A stretch of DNA of 64,000 nt from assembly GCF_000429625.1 (NCBI RefSeq), contig NZ_AUCF01000015.1, positions 1 through 64,000 on the forward strand, read 5' to 3'. Numbering within the stretch: the first letter of the stretch is position 1; the number at the start of each line of letters is the position of its first letter. The translations under genes were made by a program, and so were the position numbers. The notes under the pieces are model-generated. The model saw only the letters and a list, made by a program, of their open reading frames with translations, did not search any database and had not been told where the DNA came from. Origin of the DNA: Azospirillum halopraeferens DSM 3675. Its GTDB lineage: Bacteria > Pseudomonadota > Alphaproteobacteria > Azospirillales > Azospirillaceae. Positions 34,096 to 43,141 of this stretch are shown one piece after another.

Positions 34096-34197
34096 CGCGG
34101 GACCGGAGTCAGGGGGCGGAGATCCCTCCCGTCATGCCCCGGGCCACCGGCCCTGTCCAGAACGCAGGCGCACCCGTCGGGCCGCCGCGCCCCGCCG

Positions 34198-35637
34198 TCA
34201 CGCGCTGCCCGCCTCCTCCCGCCCGCGCAGTTCCGGGGCGTGCACCGGGCGGGGCAGATGGTCGAGGGGGGCTACGGCGGGCAGTTCCGCCCCTTCGGGC
34301 ACGGCGTCCAGATCGCGCAGGCGCCGGGCGGTGACGAGCACGCGCGATTCCAGACTGCCCACCGCCCCGTTGTAGCAGGCCACCGCCTTGCCGAGCTGGC
34401 CGCCCAGCCGCTCCATATGGCCGGCCAGGTCGGACAGGCGCTTGTAGAGGTCGGCGCCCAGCGCGCCGATCTCGCGGGCGTTGCGGGCCAGCCCGTCCTG
34501 GCGCCAGCCGTAGGCGACGGCGCGCAGCAGGGCGATCAGCGTGGTGGGGGTGGCCAGGATCACCCGGTGGTCCATGCCCGCTTCGATCAGGGAGGGGTCG
34601 TGCTCCAGAGCGGCGGAGAAGACGTTCTCCCCGGGCAGGAACAGCACCACGAACTCCGGCGTCTCGGCGAACTGATCCCAGTAGGCTTTGGCGCCGAGCT
34701 GACGCATGTGGTCGCGCACGTGGCGGGCGTGGCGGGCCAGCGCCGTGCGGCGCGCCCCCTCCTCCTCCGCCTGGACGGCGTCCAGGTGGGCGTCCAGCGG
34801 CGTCTTGGCGTCGACCACGATGGTCTTGCCGCCGGGCAGGCGGACCAGCAGGTCGGGGCGCAGCCGCCCGTTGGCCGTGGCGACGCCCGCCTGCTCCCGG
34901 AAGTCGCAGTGGTCGAGCATGCCGGCCATCTCCACCACCCGGCGCAACTGGATCTCCCCCCAGCGGCCGCGCGCCGCCGGGGTGCGCAGGGCGCGCACCA
35001 GGCTGCCGGTCTCGCTGCGCAACTGGTTCTGCGTCTCCACCAGCGACAGCACCTGCTGGCGCAGCCCCTCGTAGGCGCCGGCGCGGGCCTGCTCCATCTC
35101 CCGGATCTCGCGGCCGATGGCGTCCAGCGACTGGCGCAGCGGCGCCACCAGCGCCGCCACCGCCGTCTCGCGCTTCTCCAGCTCGCCGCGGGCCTGCTCC
35201 TGCGTGGTCGCCAGGGTCTCGCGGGCCAGGTCCAGGAAGCTGCGGTTGTTCAGGCGCAGGGCATCGGCGGACAGGGCCTTGAACGCCTCGCCCAGGCCGG
35301 CCTGCGCCGTTTCCAGCATGGCCAGCTTCTCGGCGGCGGCCGTGCGCTCCTTGTTCAGGGTGGTCGCCAGTTCGGCGTGGCGCTCGCGGCCGCGGGTGAC
35401 GTCGGCCTGCAGGCTCTCGATGCGCCGGTCGCGCTCGGCGATCGCCTCGCGGAACTCCCCCTCCCGGCGGGCGTGGAAGTCGAGACGGGCGAGCAGCTCC
35501 GCCCGCTCCGCCCCCAGATCGGCACCGGCACCGGCGGCCGAGGCGCGCGCCAGCAGCCAGGCGATCAGCGCCCCGGCCAGCCCGCCGACCGCCAGCGACA
35601 CCGCGTCGAACGCGAACTGAAAGGTGGTCGCGGCCAT
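34198..35637 (-). CDS. rmuC: DNA recombination protein RmuC
   Basis: The 479-residue protein has an N-terminal membrane anchor (FDAVSLAVGGLAGALIAWLL), a long coiled coil (about residues 35-220, rich in Ala, Glu and Arg), and the RmuC nuclease-like domain (RGRWGEIQLRRVVEMAGMLD, RPDLLVRLPGGKTIVVDAKT, FVVLFLPGENVFSAALEHDP). RmuC limits rearrangements at inverted repeats and has a PD-(D/E)XK-like core; the DAKT stretch would be its catalytic strand. Length is normal. It is divergent from the Nudix gene at 35759. Confidence 0.95.
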   Translation of the reverse strand: MAATTFQFAFDAVSLAVGGLAGALIAWLLARASAAGAGADLGAERAELLARLDFHARREGEFREAIAERDRRIESLQADVTRGRERHAELATTLNKERTAAAEKLAMLETAQAGLGEAFKALSADALRLNNRSFLDLARETLATTQEQARGELEKRETAVAALVAPLRQSLDAIGREIREMEQARAGAYEGLRQQVLSLVETQNQLRSETGSLVRALRTPAARGRWGEIQLRRVVEMAGMLDHCDFREQAGVATANGRLRPDLLVRLPGGKTIVVDAKTPLDAHLDAVQAEEEGARRTALARHARHVRDHMRQLGAKAYWDQFAETPEFVVLFLPGENVFSAALEHDPSLIEAGMDHRVILATPTTLIALLRAVAYGWRQDGLARNAREIGALGADLYKRLSDLAGHMERLGGQLGKAVACYNGAVGSLESRVLVTARRLRDLDAVPEGAELPAVAPLDHLPRPVHAPELRGREEAGSA

Positions 35638-35758
35638 TCTGCCCCTAGATCTGGTGTGCCCGGCCCCACACTAGCGCAGATGCGGCGCCATGAGAACAGG
35701 TGTCGAACGGCGGTCCCGCCGCTTGCCGGCCGGCGGAGCCCGTGCCATATGGTGGCCC

Positions 35759-36343
35759 ATGGCCGAGGAGATCCCCGACGACGATGCCCCGGAGAAGGGC
35801 CCCCGCGTGCGCGCCGTACCGCCGGGCGACGACCGCGAGCGGCTGCTCTGCCCGGACTGCGGCTTCGTCGCCTACCGGAACCCGCTGATCGTCGTCGGCG
35901 CCGTCGCCACCTGGGGCGAGGGGGAGGACGAGCGCATCCTGATGTGCCGCCGCGCCATCGAACCGCGGCGCGGCTACTGGACGCTGCCCGCCGGCTTCAT
36001 GGAGGAGCGGGAGACCACCGTCGCCGGCGCCATGCGCGAAGCGTGGGAGGAGGCGCGCGCCCGCATCGCCGTCGAGTCCCTGCTGGCGGTCTACGACATC
36101 CCCCGGATCAGCCAGGTGCAGCTCATCTTCCGCGCCCGCCTGGTCGATCCGGAGGTGGCGGCCGGCCCGGAAAGCCTGGAGGTGGCCCTCTTCCGCTGGG
36201 CCGAGATCCCGTGGCGCGACATCGCCTTTCCCACTGTCCGCTGGGCCCTGCGCGAACACCGCGACCGCCGCGGCCGCACCGACTTCGCCCCCGCCGTCAA
36301 CCCCGCCCCCGACGTGGCGGCGCGCTGGGAGACGATGCTTTAG
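35759..36343 (+). CDS. Nudix hydrolase
   Basis: The start at 35759 (MAEEIPDDDAP) is chosen over the 35690 ATG because the latter adds a low-quality Arg-rich leader. The Nudix box is clear: GFMEERETTVAGAMREAWEE, fitting Gx5Ex7REUxEE. Before it is a CPDCGFVAYRNPLIVVGAVA stretch with a single CxxC. NADH pyrophosphatase-type relatives have a similar zinc-ribbon remnant ahead of YRNP. It hydrolyses nucleoside diphosphate-linked compounds, perhaps NADH or ADP-ribose. Its stop overlaps the convergent membrane protein gene by four bases. Confidence 0.92.
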   Translation: MAEEIPDDDAPEKGPRVRAVPPGDDRERLLCPDCGFVAYRNPLIVVGAVATWGEGEDERILMCRRAIEPRRGYWTLPAGFMEERETTVAGAMREAWEEARARIAVESLLAVYDIPRISQVQLIFRARLVDPEVAAGPESLEVALFRWAEIPWRDIAFPTVRWALREHRDRRGRTDFAPAVNPAPDVAARWETML

Positions 36344-36891
36344 CGATCATCGGGACCTTGCCCGGGATTGTGGCGCCGGATGGCATCCACCAGCGTGATG
36401 CCGTTGGCCGAGCGGTCCACCAGGGCGGTGACCACGCCGATGCGGCTGCCGGTCAGCAGGGCGACCGACGACGGGACGTGCCGGTTGAAGGCGGTGAAGG
36501 CGGGTTCGTACGATTCCGCCCCCTCGGCCCGGAACGCCTCGAAGATCCACCAGCGATTGCGGAAGCTGTGCCGCCACTCCGCGACGGCCCGCCAGGGGAT
36601 GAAGACGTCCGCCTCGGGCAGCGACAGGCCGCGGGCGTCCACGGCCAGCGTCACCCCCATGGCGCGGCGGAAGCGCCCCAGGCTCTGGATGATCGCCGCC
36701 TCAACCACCATGAGGCCGGCGGAGATGAGAACGAACACCGGCTCCCCGCCGACCACCGGCAGGACGACGGCCGCGACGGGGAACGCGACGGCAAGGGCCA
36801 GCATCAGCGCCCACCACACCTTCAGGTCGGTCGACCGGAAGCGGAACGATTCGGCCCCTTGCGCGTGAAGCGGGGGATGCCGGGCGGTCAT
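36340..36891 (-). CDS. hypothetical two-helix membrane protein with PH-like domain
   Basis: An ATG at 36921 overlaps the upstream kinase stop, but the ATG at 36891 has a strong AGGAG seven bases before it, so I start there. Two membrane helices (VWWALMLALAVAFPVAAVVL and PVFVLISAGLMVVEAAII) are followed by a beta-rich cytoplasmic part with VTLAVDARGLSLPEADVFIP and WRAVAEWRHSFRNRW, reminiscent of bacterial PH-like YcxB/DUF domains. Function is unknown. Being immediately downstream of the hybrid kinase gene suggests co-expression. Confidence 0.75.
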   Translation of the reverse strand: MTARHPPLHAQGAESFRFRSTDLKVWWALMLALAVAFPVAAVVLPVVGGEPVFVLISAGLMVVEAAIIQSLGRFRRAMGVTLAVDARGLSLPEADVFIPWRAVAEWRHSFRNRWWIFEAFRAEGAESYEPAFTAFNRHVPSSVALLTGSRIGVVTALVDRSANGITLVDAIRRHNPGQGPDDR

Positions 36892-36917
36892 GCAGATCTC
36901 CTGTCCCATGGGTTTGG

Positions 36918-39293
36918 TCATGCCGGGGCATGGATGACGGCAGCGTCCGTCCCCTGGCGGACCGCCTCCACGACGGCGCGGAGCTGGGCCGGCGTCACCG
37001 GTTTGTGCAGCACGTCGAAGCCGGAGCGCTGCGCCTCCACCAGCCGGTCGGGACCGGTGTCACCGGTCAGCAGGATGCTGGGCACCGCCACGCCGCAGGC
37101 GGCGCGCACCTCGCGGATGAGGTCGACGCCGGTGCGCCCGCCGCCCAGGCGGTAATCGGAGATCACCACGTCGGGCGCCCGGCCGGCCGCAGCGACGGCG
37201 GCCAGCGCCGCGTCGGGGGTGGCTGCCGGCAGCACCCGGAAGCCCCAGGATTCCAGCATCGACGCCATGGCGGCCAGCACGATCGCCTCGTCATCGACGA
37301 CCAGCGCCGTGCCGCGCACCCCGGCCGGGGGAAGCTCGCGTGCGTCGTCCTCGGGCGCCTCCGCCGGAGCCCGAACCTGCGGCACCGTCACGACGAAGCG
37401 GGAGCCGCGGCCGGGCGAGGAGCGGACCTCCAGCGGGTGGTCCAGCAGGTCGGCCAGCCGGCGCACGATGGCGAGGCCGAGGCCAAGACCCTGGCCGGAT
37501 TCGCGCCCGGCGACGTCGATCTGCACGAACTCCTCGAAGATGTCGTCCAGCCGGTCGCGGGGAATGCCGGGACCGCTGTCCAGCACCTCCAGCCGCACCA
37601 CCCCGCCGCGCCGGCGGCAGCCCAGCACCACCCCGCCCGAGGAGGTGTAGCGCAACGCGTTCTCCAGAAGGTTGCGCACGATGCGCGACAGCAGGGTGGG
37701 GTCGCTGGCCACCCAGGCGGCGCTCGGCGCCACCCGCAGGCGCAGTCCCTTCTCGGCGAATCGCGACGCGTATTCCGCCTGCATGCGCTGCAGCAGGGAC
37801 GCGAGGGAGACGGGCTCCACCCGGGGCACCACCACCCCGGCCTCCAGGCGCGAGATGTCCAGCAGGCCGTCCAGCAACGCCTTCAACGCGTCGAGCGCCT
37901 TGCGCATGGTGTCGACGGTGCCGCGGGAGGAATGGCCGTCGAGGCGTTCGTACAGGGTGTCGGCGAACAGCAGCAGCGCCTGCACCGGCTGGCGCAAGTC
38001 GTGGCTGGCGGCGGCCAGGAAGCGGGTCTTGGCGGCGTTGGCCCGCTCCGCGCTGCGGCGCAGCCGCTCCTGTTCGCCCAGCGCCGTGCGCAGGCGCGAC
38101 TCCGCGTCCACCCGGTCGGTCACGTCGCGCGCCACCAGCAGCACGCCGGTGATGGCCCGGCCGGGCTCCCCGTCCGCCAGGTCGTGGAGCGGGGTCAGGT
38201 GCTGGTCGTAGGTGCGGCCGTCGAGGCGCAGGCTGGCGGCCCGCGGCGCGCCGTCGGCGATCACCGCCCGTGCGCGGCTCTCCATGGGTTCCATCACCGA
38301 CACCGGCAGGCCGAGATCACGCCACGTGCGCCCCGGCCAGCGGTCGCGGGGAATCCCGAACAGGGCCGCCGCCGCCGGATTGGCGTAGACGAAGCGCAGC
38401 CCCGGATCGACCATCAGCACGGCGTCGGGCGTGGCCGACAGGATCGCGTCGAAGGTGCGGGCCTGGCGCGCCACCTCCGCGGCCAGCTCCTGCTCGCGCT
38501 CCAGCGCCCGGGTCATCAGCGCCTGCGGGCGCACCATGCCGGTCTCCACCACCGCCCGGAATACGAAATAGCAGGCGACCGCCTTCAGCAGATGGCCGGC
38601 CATGTTGGCCAGGCCGTAAACGTCGGTGTAAAGCGTGAAGCACGCCTCCGCCACGATGCGCACCGCCACCGCCACCGCCAGATAACGCAGCAGCGTCGCG
38701 TCGAGCCGGCCGCGGCCCAGCCACAGCAACCCCAGCACCGCGGCGTAGCCGGCGATGATGACGTACTCCACCGCGATCTTGAACGGCGTCAGGCCCGCTC
38801 CGGCCACAAAGGCGTCGGGGAACACCGGCCACAGCAGGATGGAGGCGGTCCCCACCAACGCCGCCGCGCCGAAGCCGAGGTGAAGGGCCAGCGGGCGGTG
38901 GGTGCGCGCCGGCGCCGCCAGGGCCAGCAGGAAAACCGCGCACTCCACCCCGGCGGCCAGCAGCCAGAACTGGGTGGCGACGTTGAGTTCGTCCACCGGC
39001 AGCACGCCCATGCCCTTGTAGGTCAGGGCGTGCAGCGTGTAGAGCGCGGCGACGTACAGGTTCCCGACGCCGAGCACGAGCATGTAGTTGCCGCGCAGCA
39101 GGTGACGGGCGTACCAGGCCACCGTGAAGGTGCCGAGCGCCACCAGCACATGGGCGGCCTCCACCAGCGTGTGGAAGACCAGGTAGTCGACCGTGCTGAG
39201 CGCATAGAGGGCGATCACCACGGCCAGGCCGGCCCCGGCGGCGGCGATCCGGCGAAACGGTCGGGACGCTTGCCCCTGCGCGGTGTCATCCAT
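36918..39293 (-). CDS. MASE3 hybrid sensor histidine kinase/response regulator
   Basis: Starts considered are GTG at 39323 and ATG at 39293; the latter is kept. Residues about 10-260 form seven or eight membrane helices of the MASE3 sensor type (VFHTLVEAAHVLVALGTFTV, TLHALTYKGMGVLP). Then come PAS (TPDAVLMVDPGLRFVYANPA), HisKA with His in AASHDLRQPVQALLL, an ATPase domain (LENALRYTSSGGV, GQGLGLGLAIVRRLADLL), and a C-terminal receiver with phospho-acceptor Asp in VVISDYRLGGG. The signal is unknown; MASE3 is an integral membrane sensor. No separate response regulator gene lies alongside. Confidence 0.93.
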   Translation of the reverse strand: MDDTAQGQASRPFRRIAAAGAGLAVVIALYALSTVDYLVFHTLVEAAHVLVALGTFTVAWYARHLLRGNYMLVLGVGNLYVAALYTLHALTYKGMGVLPVDELNVATQFWLLAAGVECAVFLLALAAPARTHRPLALHLGFGAAALVGTASILLWPVFPDAFVAGAGLTPFKIAVEYVIIAGYAAVLGLLWLGRGRLDATLLRYLAVAVAVRIVAEACFTLYTDVYGLANMAGHLLKAVACYFVFRAVVETGMVRPQALMTRALEREQELAAEVARQARTFDAILSATPDAVLMVDPGLRFVYANPAAAALFGIPRDRWPGRTWRDLGLPVSVMEPMESRARAVIADGAPRAASLRLDGRTYDQHLTPLHDLADGEPGRAITGVLLVARDVTDRVDAESRLRTALGEQERLRRSAERANAAKTRFLAAASHDLRQPVQALLLFADTLYERLDGHSSRGTVDTMRKALDALKALLDGLLDISRLEAGVVVPRVEPVSLASLLQRMQAEYASRFAEKGLRLRVAPSAAWVASDPTLLSRIVRNLLENALRYTSSGGVVLGCRRRGGVVRLEVLDSGPGIPRDRLDDIFEEFVQIDVAGRESGQGLGLGLAIVRRLADLLDHPLEVRSSPGRGSRFVVTVPQVRAPAEAPEDDARELPPAGVRGTALVVDDEAIVLAAMASMLESWGFRVLPAATPDAALAAVAAAGRAPDVVISDYRLGGGRTGVDLIREVRAACGVAVPSILLTGDTGPDRLVEAQRSGFDVLHKPVTPAQLRAVVEAVRQGTDAAVIHAPA

Positions 39294-39389
39294 GGCGACG
39301 GCGTGTCCGTTTTTGGCTGGCACGGTAGCACTGATTCGGTTGTACGGCCAAAGGCCAAGGTGTGTGTCGGGCGTGCAACGCCTGCCTTG

Positions 39390-40232
39390 CTAGCGCGGCA
39401 GCGTCATAATTTCCACCCGGCGGTTGACCGCCGCCGCCGGATTTGCCGGGTCCGCCGGCTCCTCCTCGCCGCGGCCCAGGATCTCCAGACGCTCCGGCGC
39501 GATGGCGTGGGTTTGCGTCAGGTAGGCGGCGACCGCGGCGGCGCGGCGGCGCGACAGGGCCAGGTTGGCCGCGGCCGCACCCACCGCGTCGGTGTGGCCG
39601 ATCACCCGGAACGACTCCGCGCGCCCTTCCGGCGACTGCATCACCGCCGCCACCCGGTCGAGCACGGCGCGGGACTCGGGACGGATGCGGGCGGAGCCGA
39701 AGTCGAAGTTGATGAGGAAGGCCGCGCGCCGCACCGCCGCGGGCACGGCCGCCGGCGGTGCCGGGGCGCCGGCCGGGGGAGGAGCGGCACCGGGCCGCGG
39801 GGCGGCGGGCGGCGGGGCGGCCGTGGCGGCCGCGTTCGGGGCCGGAGCCTCGGGGACGGGGATCGGCGGCGGCGGTACGCGCCCGGCGGCGGCGGCCGGC
39901 GGACACTCCGGCGGGGCGGTGCCGAGAAGGGCGCGGGCGATGTCGCACTCGCCGGGGTTGCCGCCCAGCATCACCGCCGGCTCCGCGCCGGCGGGACCGG
40001 TCGCCACCGCCGCCGCCAGCCACCCCGCCACCGCCGGGACCACCGCCCCGCTCCGCGCCCGCCGCACCGCGCCCACACCCGCCTCCCCACCCCGTCCATC
40101 GGCGGGAGTGTCGGACACGCGGTGCCGCGCCGTCAAACGCCGCGGCGTCACGGCCGCCCGCGGCGCATGGCCCGCTCCACACCGCAGCGGTAGCCACCCG
40201 CCGGAGCCCTTGCTAGGATCGGCCTCCCACAT
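39390..40232 (-). CDS. OmpA-family peptidoglycan-binding protein
   Basis: The C-terminal OmpA domain is clear: INFDFGSARIRPESRAVLDR, FRVIGHTDAVGAAAANLALS, RRAAAVAAYL, and ending NRRVEIMTLPR. It should bind peptidoglycan in the periplasm. Ahead of it is a Pro/Ala-rich linker of about 60 residues and a hydrophobic segment (AVVPAVAGWLAAAVATGPAGA) acting as signal peptide or anchor. The first 55 residues in the long frame look non-natural, so the real start is probably an internal GTG near the hydrophobic segment. The gene is divergent from the TRAP operon. Confidence 0.8.
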   Translation of the reverse strand: MWEADPSKGSGGWLPLRCGAGHAPRAAVTPRRLTARHRVSDTPADGRGGEAGVGAVRRARSGAVVPAVAGWLAAAVATGPAGAEPAVMLGGNPGECDIARALLGTAPPECPPAAAAGRVPPPPIPVPEAPAPNAAATAAPPPAAPRPGAAPPPAGAPAPPAAVPAAVRRAAFLINFDFGSARIRPESRAVLDRVAAVMQSPEGRAESFRVIGHTDAVGAAAANLALSRRRAAAVAAYLTQTHAIAPERLEILGRGEEEPADPANPAAAVNRRVEIMTLPR

Positions 40233-40258
40233 CGGGACAAAAATTCGGGAGGAGTTCG

Positions 40259-41281
40259 ATGACGTCGTTCAAGGCCCTGTTCGCCGGCCTGGCCCTGGCC
40301 GCCGCCCTGCTGCCGGGAGTTGCCGCGGCCGACTACAAGGCCGAGTACAAGCTGTCCACCGTGCTGGGCAAGCCGTTCCCCTGGGGCGTGGGCGGCGAGC
40401 GCTGGGCGGAGCTGATCCGCGAGAAGACCGACGGGCGCATCAACGTGAAGATGTATCCCGGCACCTCGCTGGTGAACGGCGACCAGACCAAGGAATTCAC
40501 CGCCCTGCGCCAGGGGGTCATCGACCTCGCCATCGGCTCCACCATCAACTGGTCGCCGCAGGTGAAGGAGCTGAACCTCTTCTCCCTGCCCTTCCTGATG
40601 CCCGACTACAAGGCCATCGACGCCCTGACCAGGGGTCCGGTGGGCGAGGAGCTGTTCCGCATCCTGTCCACCAAGGACGTGGAGCCGCTGGCCTGGGGCG
40701 AGAACGGCTTCCGGGAGCTGTCGAACTCCCGCCATCCGGTGCGCACGCCGGCCGACCTGAAGGGCCTGAAGGTGCGCGTCGTCGGCTCGCCGCTGTTCCT
40801 CGACACCTTCACCGCCCTGGGCGCCAACCCGACGCAGATGAGCTGGGCCGACGCCCAGCCGGCCCTGTCCACCGGCGCCGTCGATGGCCAGGAGAACCCG
40901 CTGTCGGTCTTCGTGGCCGCCAAGATGGCGACGCTGAACCAGAAGAACCTGACCCTGTGGGGCTACGTCGCCGATCCCCTGATCTTCGTGGTGAACAAGG
41001 AGGTGTGGAACTCCTGGTCGCCGGAGGACCGGGAGGCGGTGCGCGCCGCGGCGCTGCAGGCGGCCGAAGAGGAGGTGGCGCTGGCCCGCAAGGGCATCGC
41101 CGGCGACGACACCTCGGTGCTGAGCGACATCGAAGGCACCGGCGTCAGCGTGGTCCGGCTCACGGAGGAGGAGAAGGACGCCTTCCGCCAGGCCACCCGT
41201 GCGGTCTACGACAAGTGGGCCAGGCAGATCGGGCCCGACCTGGTGAAGCAGGCGGAAACCTCGATCGCCGACCGCAACTGA
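40259..41281 (+). CDS. dctP: TRAP transporter periplasmic substrate-binding protein (DctP type)
   Basis: A strong GGGAGGAG site precedes the ATG. The 340-residue protein has a signal peptide (cleaved near AAADYK) and DctP-family motifs: LSTVLGKPFPWGVGGERWAE, RINVKMYPGTSLVNGDQTKE, LRQGVIDLAIGS, and the carboxylate-binding arginine region LKGLKVRVVGSPLFLDTFTA. It binds organic acids in the periplasm and hands them to the DctQM permease. It is the first gene of dctPQM. A stable hairpin after it probably keeps its transcript more abundant than the membrane genes'. Confidence 0.93.
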   Translation: MTSFKALFAGLALAAALLPGVAAADYKAEYKLSTVLGKPFPWGVGGERWAELIREKTDGRINVKMYPGTSLVNGDQTKEFTALRQGVIDLAIGSTINWSPQVKELNLFSLPFLMPDYKAIDALTRGPVGEELFRILSTKDVEPLAWGENGFRELSNSRHPVRTPADLKGLKVRVVGSPLFLDTFTALGANPTQMSWADAQPALSTGAVDGQENPLSVFVAAKMATLNQKNLTLWGYVADPLIFVVNKEVWNSWSPEDREAVRAAALQAAEEEVALARKGIAGDDTSVLSDIEGTGVSVVRLTEEEKDAFRQATRAVYDKWARQIGPDLVKQAETSIADRN

Positions 41282-41288
41282 TCCTGTC

Positions 41289-41323
41289 CGCCCCCGCCCG
41301 CCCCTGCCGTGATCGCGGGGGCG
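41289..41323 (+). terminator. intercistronic hairpin between dctP and dctQ
   Basis: Arms CGCCCCCGC (41289-41297) and GCGGGGGCG (41315-41323) pair perfectly around a 17-base loop, just after the dctP stop. No T-run follows. It fits a partial terminator or RNase barrier raising binding-protein expression over the permeases. Confidence 0.6.
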
Positions 41324-41354
41324 GGTGGGGTGCCACCCACGCACCCGGCCCCCC

Positions 41355-41858
41355 ATGCCCCCCATTCCCGGTCCCGAGGAGGACCCCGACGCCCCGCGCG
41401 TGCCGGTCACCATCGAACGCGCGCTGGCCGCGCTGGCCATGGCGGCGATCTGCCTGGTCACCTTCGGCAACGTGGTGGTGCGTTATTTCACCAACGTCTC
41501 CTTCGCCTTCACGGAGGAGTACGCGATCTTCCTGATGGTGGTGATGACCTTCCTGGGCTCCGCCGCGGCGGTGGCGGCCGACCGCCACATCCGCATCACC
41601 GCCCTGGTCGACCGGCTGCCCCGCGCCTGGCGCCGCTGGACCGACGTTGCGGCCTGGACGTCGGCGCTGATCATGTTCGCCGTGATCATCTGGTACGGCG
41701 GGCGCCTGACCTACGACCAGTGGCGGTTCGAGGAGACCTCGCCCGGCCTCGGCAACCCGCAATGGCTCTACACCGTGTGGATGCCGGTGCTGGCGGGCGT
41801 CGTGGCGTTGCGGGTGCTGGGGCGGATCGTCCGCCTTCTGCGGCGGCGGAGGGCGTGA
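41355..41858 (+). CDS. dctQ: TRAP transporter small permease (DctQ type)
   Basis: The ATG at 41355 gives a 167-residue protein with four membrane helices (LAALAMAAICLVTFGNVVVR, EEYAIFLMVVMTFLGSAAAV, WTSALIMFAVIIWYGGRL, and LAGVVALRVLGRIV). DctQ motifs include FTEEYAIFLMVVMTFLG and DRHIRITAL. It forms the membrane complex with DctM and interacts with DctP. The ribosome binding site is poor, and expression may depend on readthrough from dctP. Its stop overlaps the dctM start (TGATG). Confidence 0.93.
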   Translation: MPPIPGPEEDPDAPRVPVTIERALAALAMAAICLVTFGNVVVRYFTNVSFAFTEEYAIFLMVVMTFLGSAAAVAADRHIRITALVDRLPRAWRRWTDVAAWTSALIMFAVIIWYGGRLTYDQWRFEETSPGLGNPQWLYTVWMPVLAGVVALRVLGRIVRLLRRRRA

Positions 41859-43141
41859 TGGCCACGGGCATTCTGTTTCTTGGATTTCTGGCGCTGATGC
41901 TGATCGGCGCGCCGCTGGCGGTGGCGCTGGGGCTGGCCGGCTCCCTGGCCATCCTGGACGCCCAGCTCGGCATCCTGTCGGTGCCGACCAACGTCTACAC
42001 CGGCATCGCCAAGTACCCGCTGCTGGCGATTCCCGTCTTCATCCTGGCCGGCCTGATCTTCGAGCGCGCCGGCGTCGCCGGACGCATCGTCGCCTTCGCC
42101 TCGTCGCTGGTGGGGCCGCGCAACGGCGGCCTGGCGGTGGTGGCGATCCTGGTGTGCATGGTGATGGGCGGCATCTCCGGCTCCGGTCCGGCCGATGCGG
42201 CGGCGGTGGCGACGGTGATGATCCCGTCCATGCGCAAGGCCGGCTACCCGGCCCCCTTCTCCGCCGGCGTCATCGCCGCCGCCGCGGCCACCGCCATCCT
42301 GATCCCGCCGTCGGTGGCCTTCATCATCTACAGCGTGCTGGTGCCGCAGGCGTCGGTGCCGGCCCTGTTCGCGGCGGGCGTGGTGCCCGGCCTGCTGGCC
42401 GGCCTGTCGCTGATCGTGCCCACCGTGTGGCTGGCGCGCCGCCACGGCTTCGGTCTGGTGGACACCGGGCCGCGCCCGCCGGTGTGGGAGAGCTTCAAGG
42501 GGGCGATCTGGGGCCTGCTGGCGCCGGTCATCATCCTGGGCGGTCTGCGCACCGGCCTGTTCACCCCCACCGAGGCGGCGGTGGTGGCCGTGTTCTACGG
42601 CCTGGCGGTGGGGCTGTTCATCTACCGCACCCTGACCTGGCGCGCCCTGTACGAGGCGCTGGCCGAGGCGGCGGAGATGGCGGCGGTGGTGCTGCTGATC
42701 CTGGCGCTGGCCAGCGTCTTCGCGTGGGCCGGCAGCACGCTGGGCGCCTTCGACCGGCTGGCCGGCGCGGCGGTGGCGGCCACCGGCAACGAGACGCTGA
42801 TCCTGATCCTGCTCAACCTGGCCCTTCTGGCCCTGGGCATGGTGCTGGACGCGGTGTCGATCTTCCTGATCCTGCTGCCGCTGCTGGTGCCGATCATGCA
42901 GGCGTTCGGCTGGGACCCCGTGTGGTTCGGCGCCATGATCACCATGAACCTGGCCATCGGCCAGTTCACGCCGCCGCTGGCGGTGAACCTGATGGTGACC
43001 ACCCGGGTGGCCGGCGTCACCATCGAATCGACGGTGCCGTGGGTGCTGTGGATGGTCGCCGCCATGCTGGGCGCGCTGGCGCTGGTGGTCGCCTTCCCCG
43101 GCCTGTCCCTGTGGCTGCCGCGCACGCTGGGTTATCTGTGA
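41858..43141 (+). CDS. dctM: TRAP transporter large permease (DctM type)
   Basis: The 427-residue protein has about twelve membrane helices and DctM signatures: IPVFILAGLIFERAGVAGRI, VMGGISGSGPADAAAVATVM, FSAGVIAAAAATAILIPPSV, and IGQFTPPLAVNLMVT. It moves the substrate, typically an organic anion, using a sodium or proton gradient. Substrate identity cannot be told. Its end overlaps the convergent EamA transporter by ten bases. Confidence 0.95.
   Translation: MATGILFLGFLALMLIGAPLAVALGLAGSLAILDAQLGILSVPTNVYTGIAKYPLLAIPVFILAGLIFERAGVAGRIVAFASSLVGPRNGGLAVVAILVCMVMGGISGSGPADAAAVATVMIPSMRKAGYPAPFSAGVIAAAAATAILIPPSVAFIIYSVLVPQASVPALFAAGVVPGLLAGLSLIVPTVWLARRHGFGLVDTGPRPPVWESFKGAIWGLLAPVIILGGLRTGLFTPTEAAVVAVFYGLAVGLFIYRTLTWRALYEALAEAAEMAAVVLLILALASVFAWAGSTLGAFDRLAGAAVAATGNETLILILLNLALLALGMVLDAVSIFLILLPLLVPIMQAFGWDPVWFGAMITMNLAIGQFTPPLAVNLMVTTRVAGVTIESTVPWVLWMVAAMLGALALVVAFPGLSLWLPRTLGYL

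Noticed and set aside
33637..37155. A 1172-residue plus-strand open frame opposite rmuC and beyond
   Set aside because: Low-complexity Arg/Gly/Gln/His translation opposite conserved genes; a GC-driven shadow.
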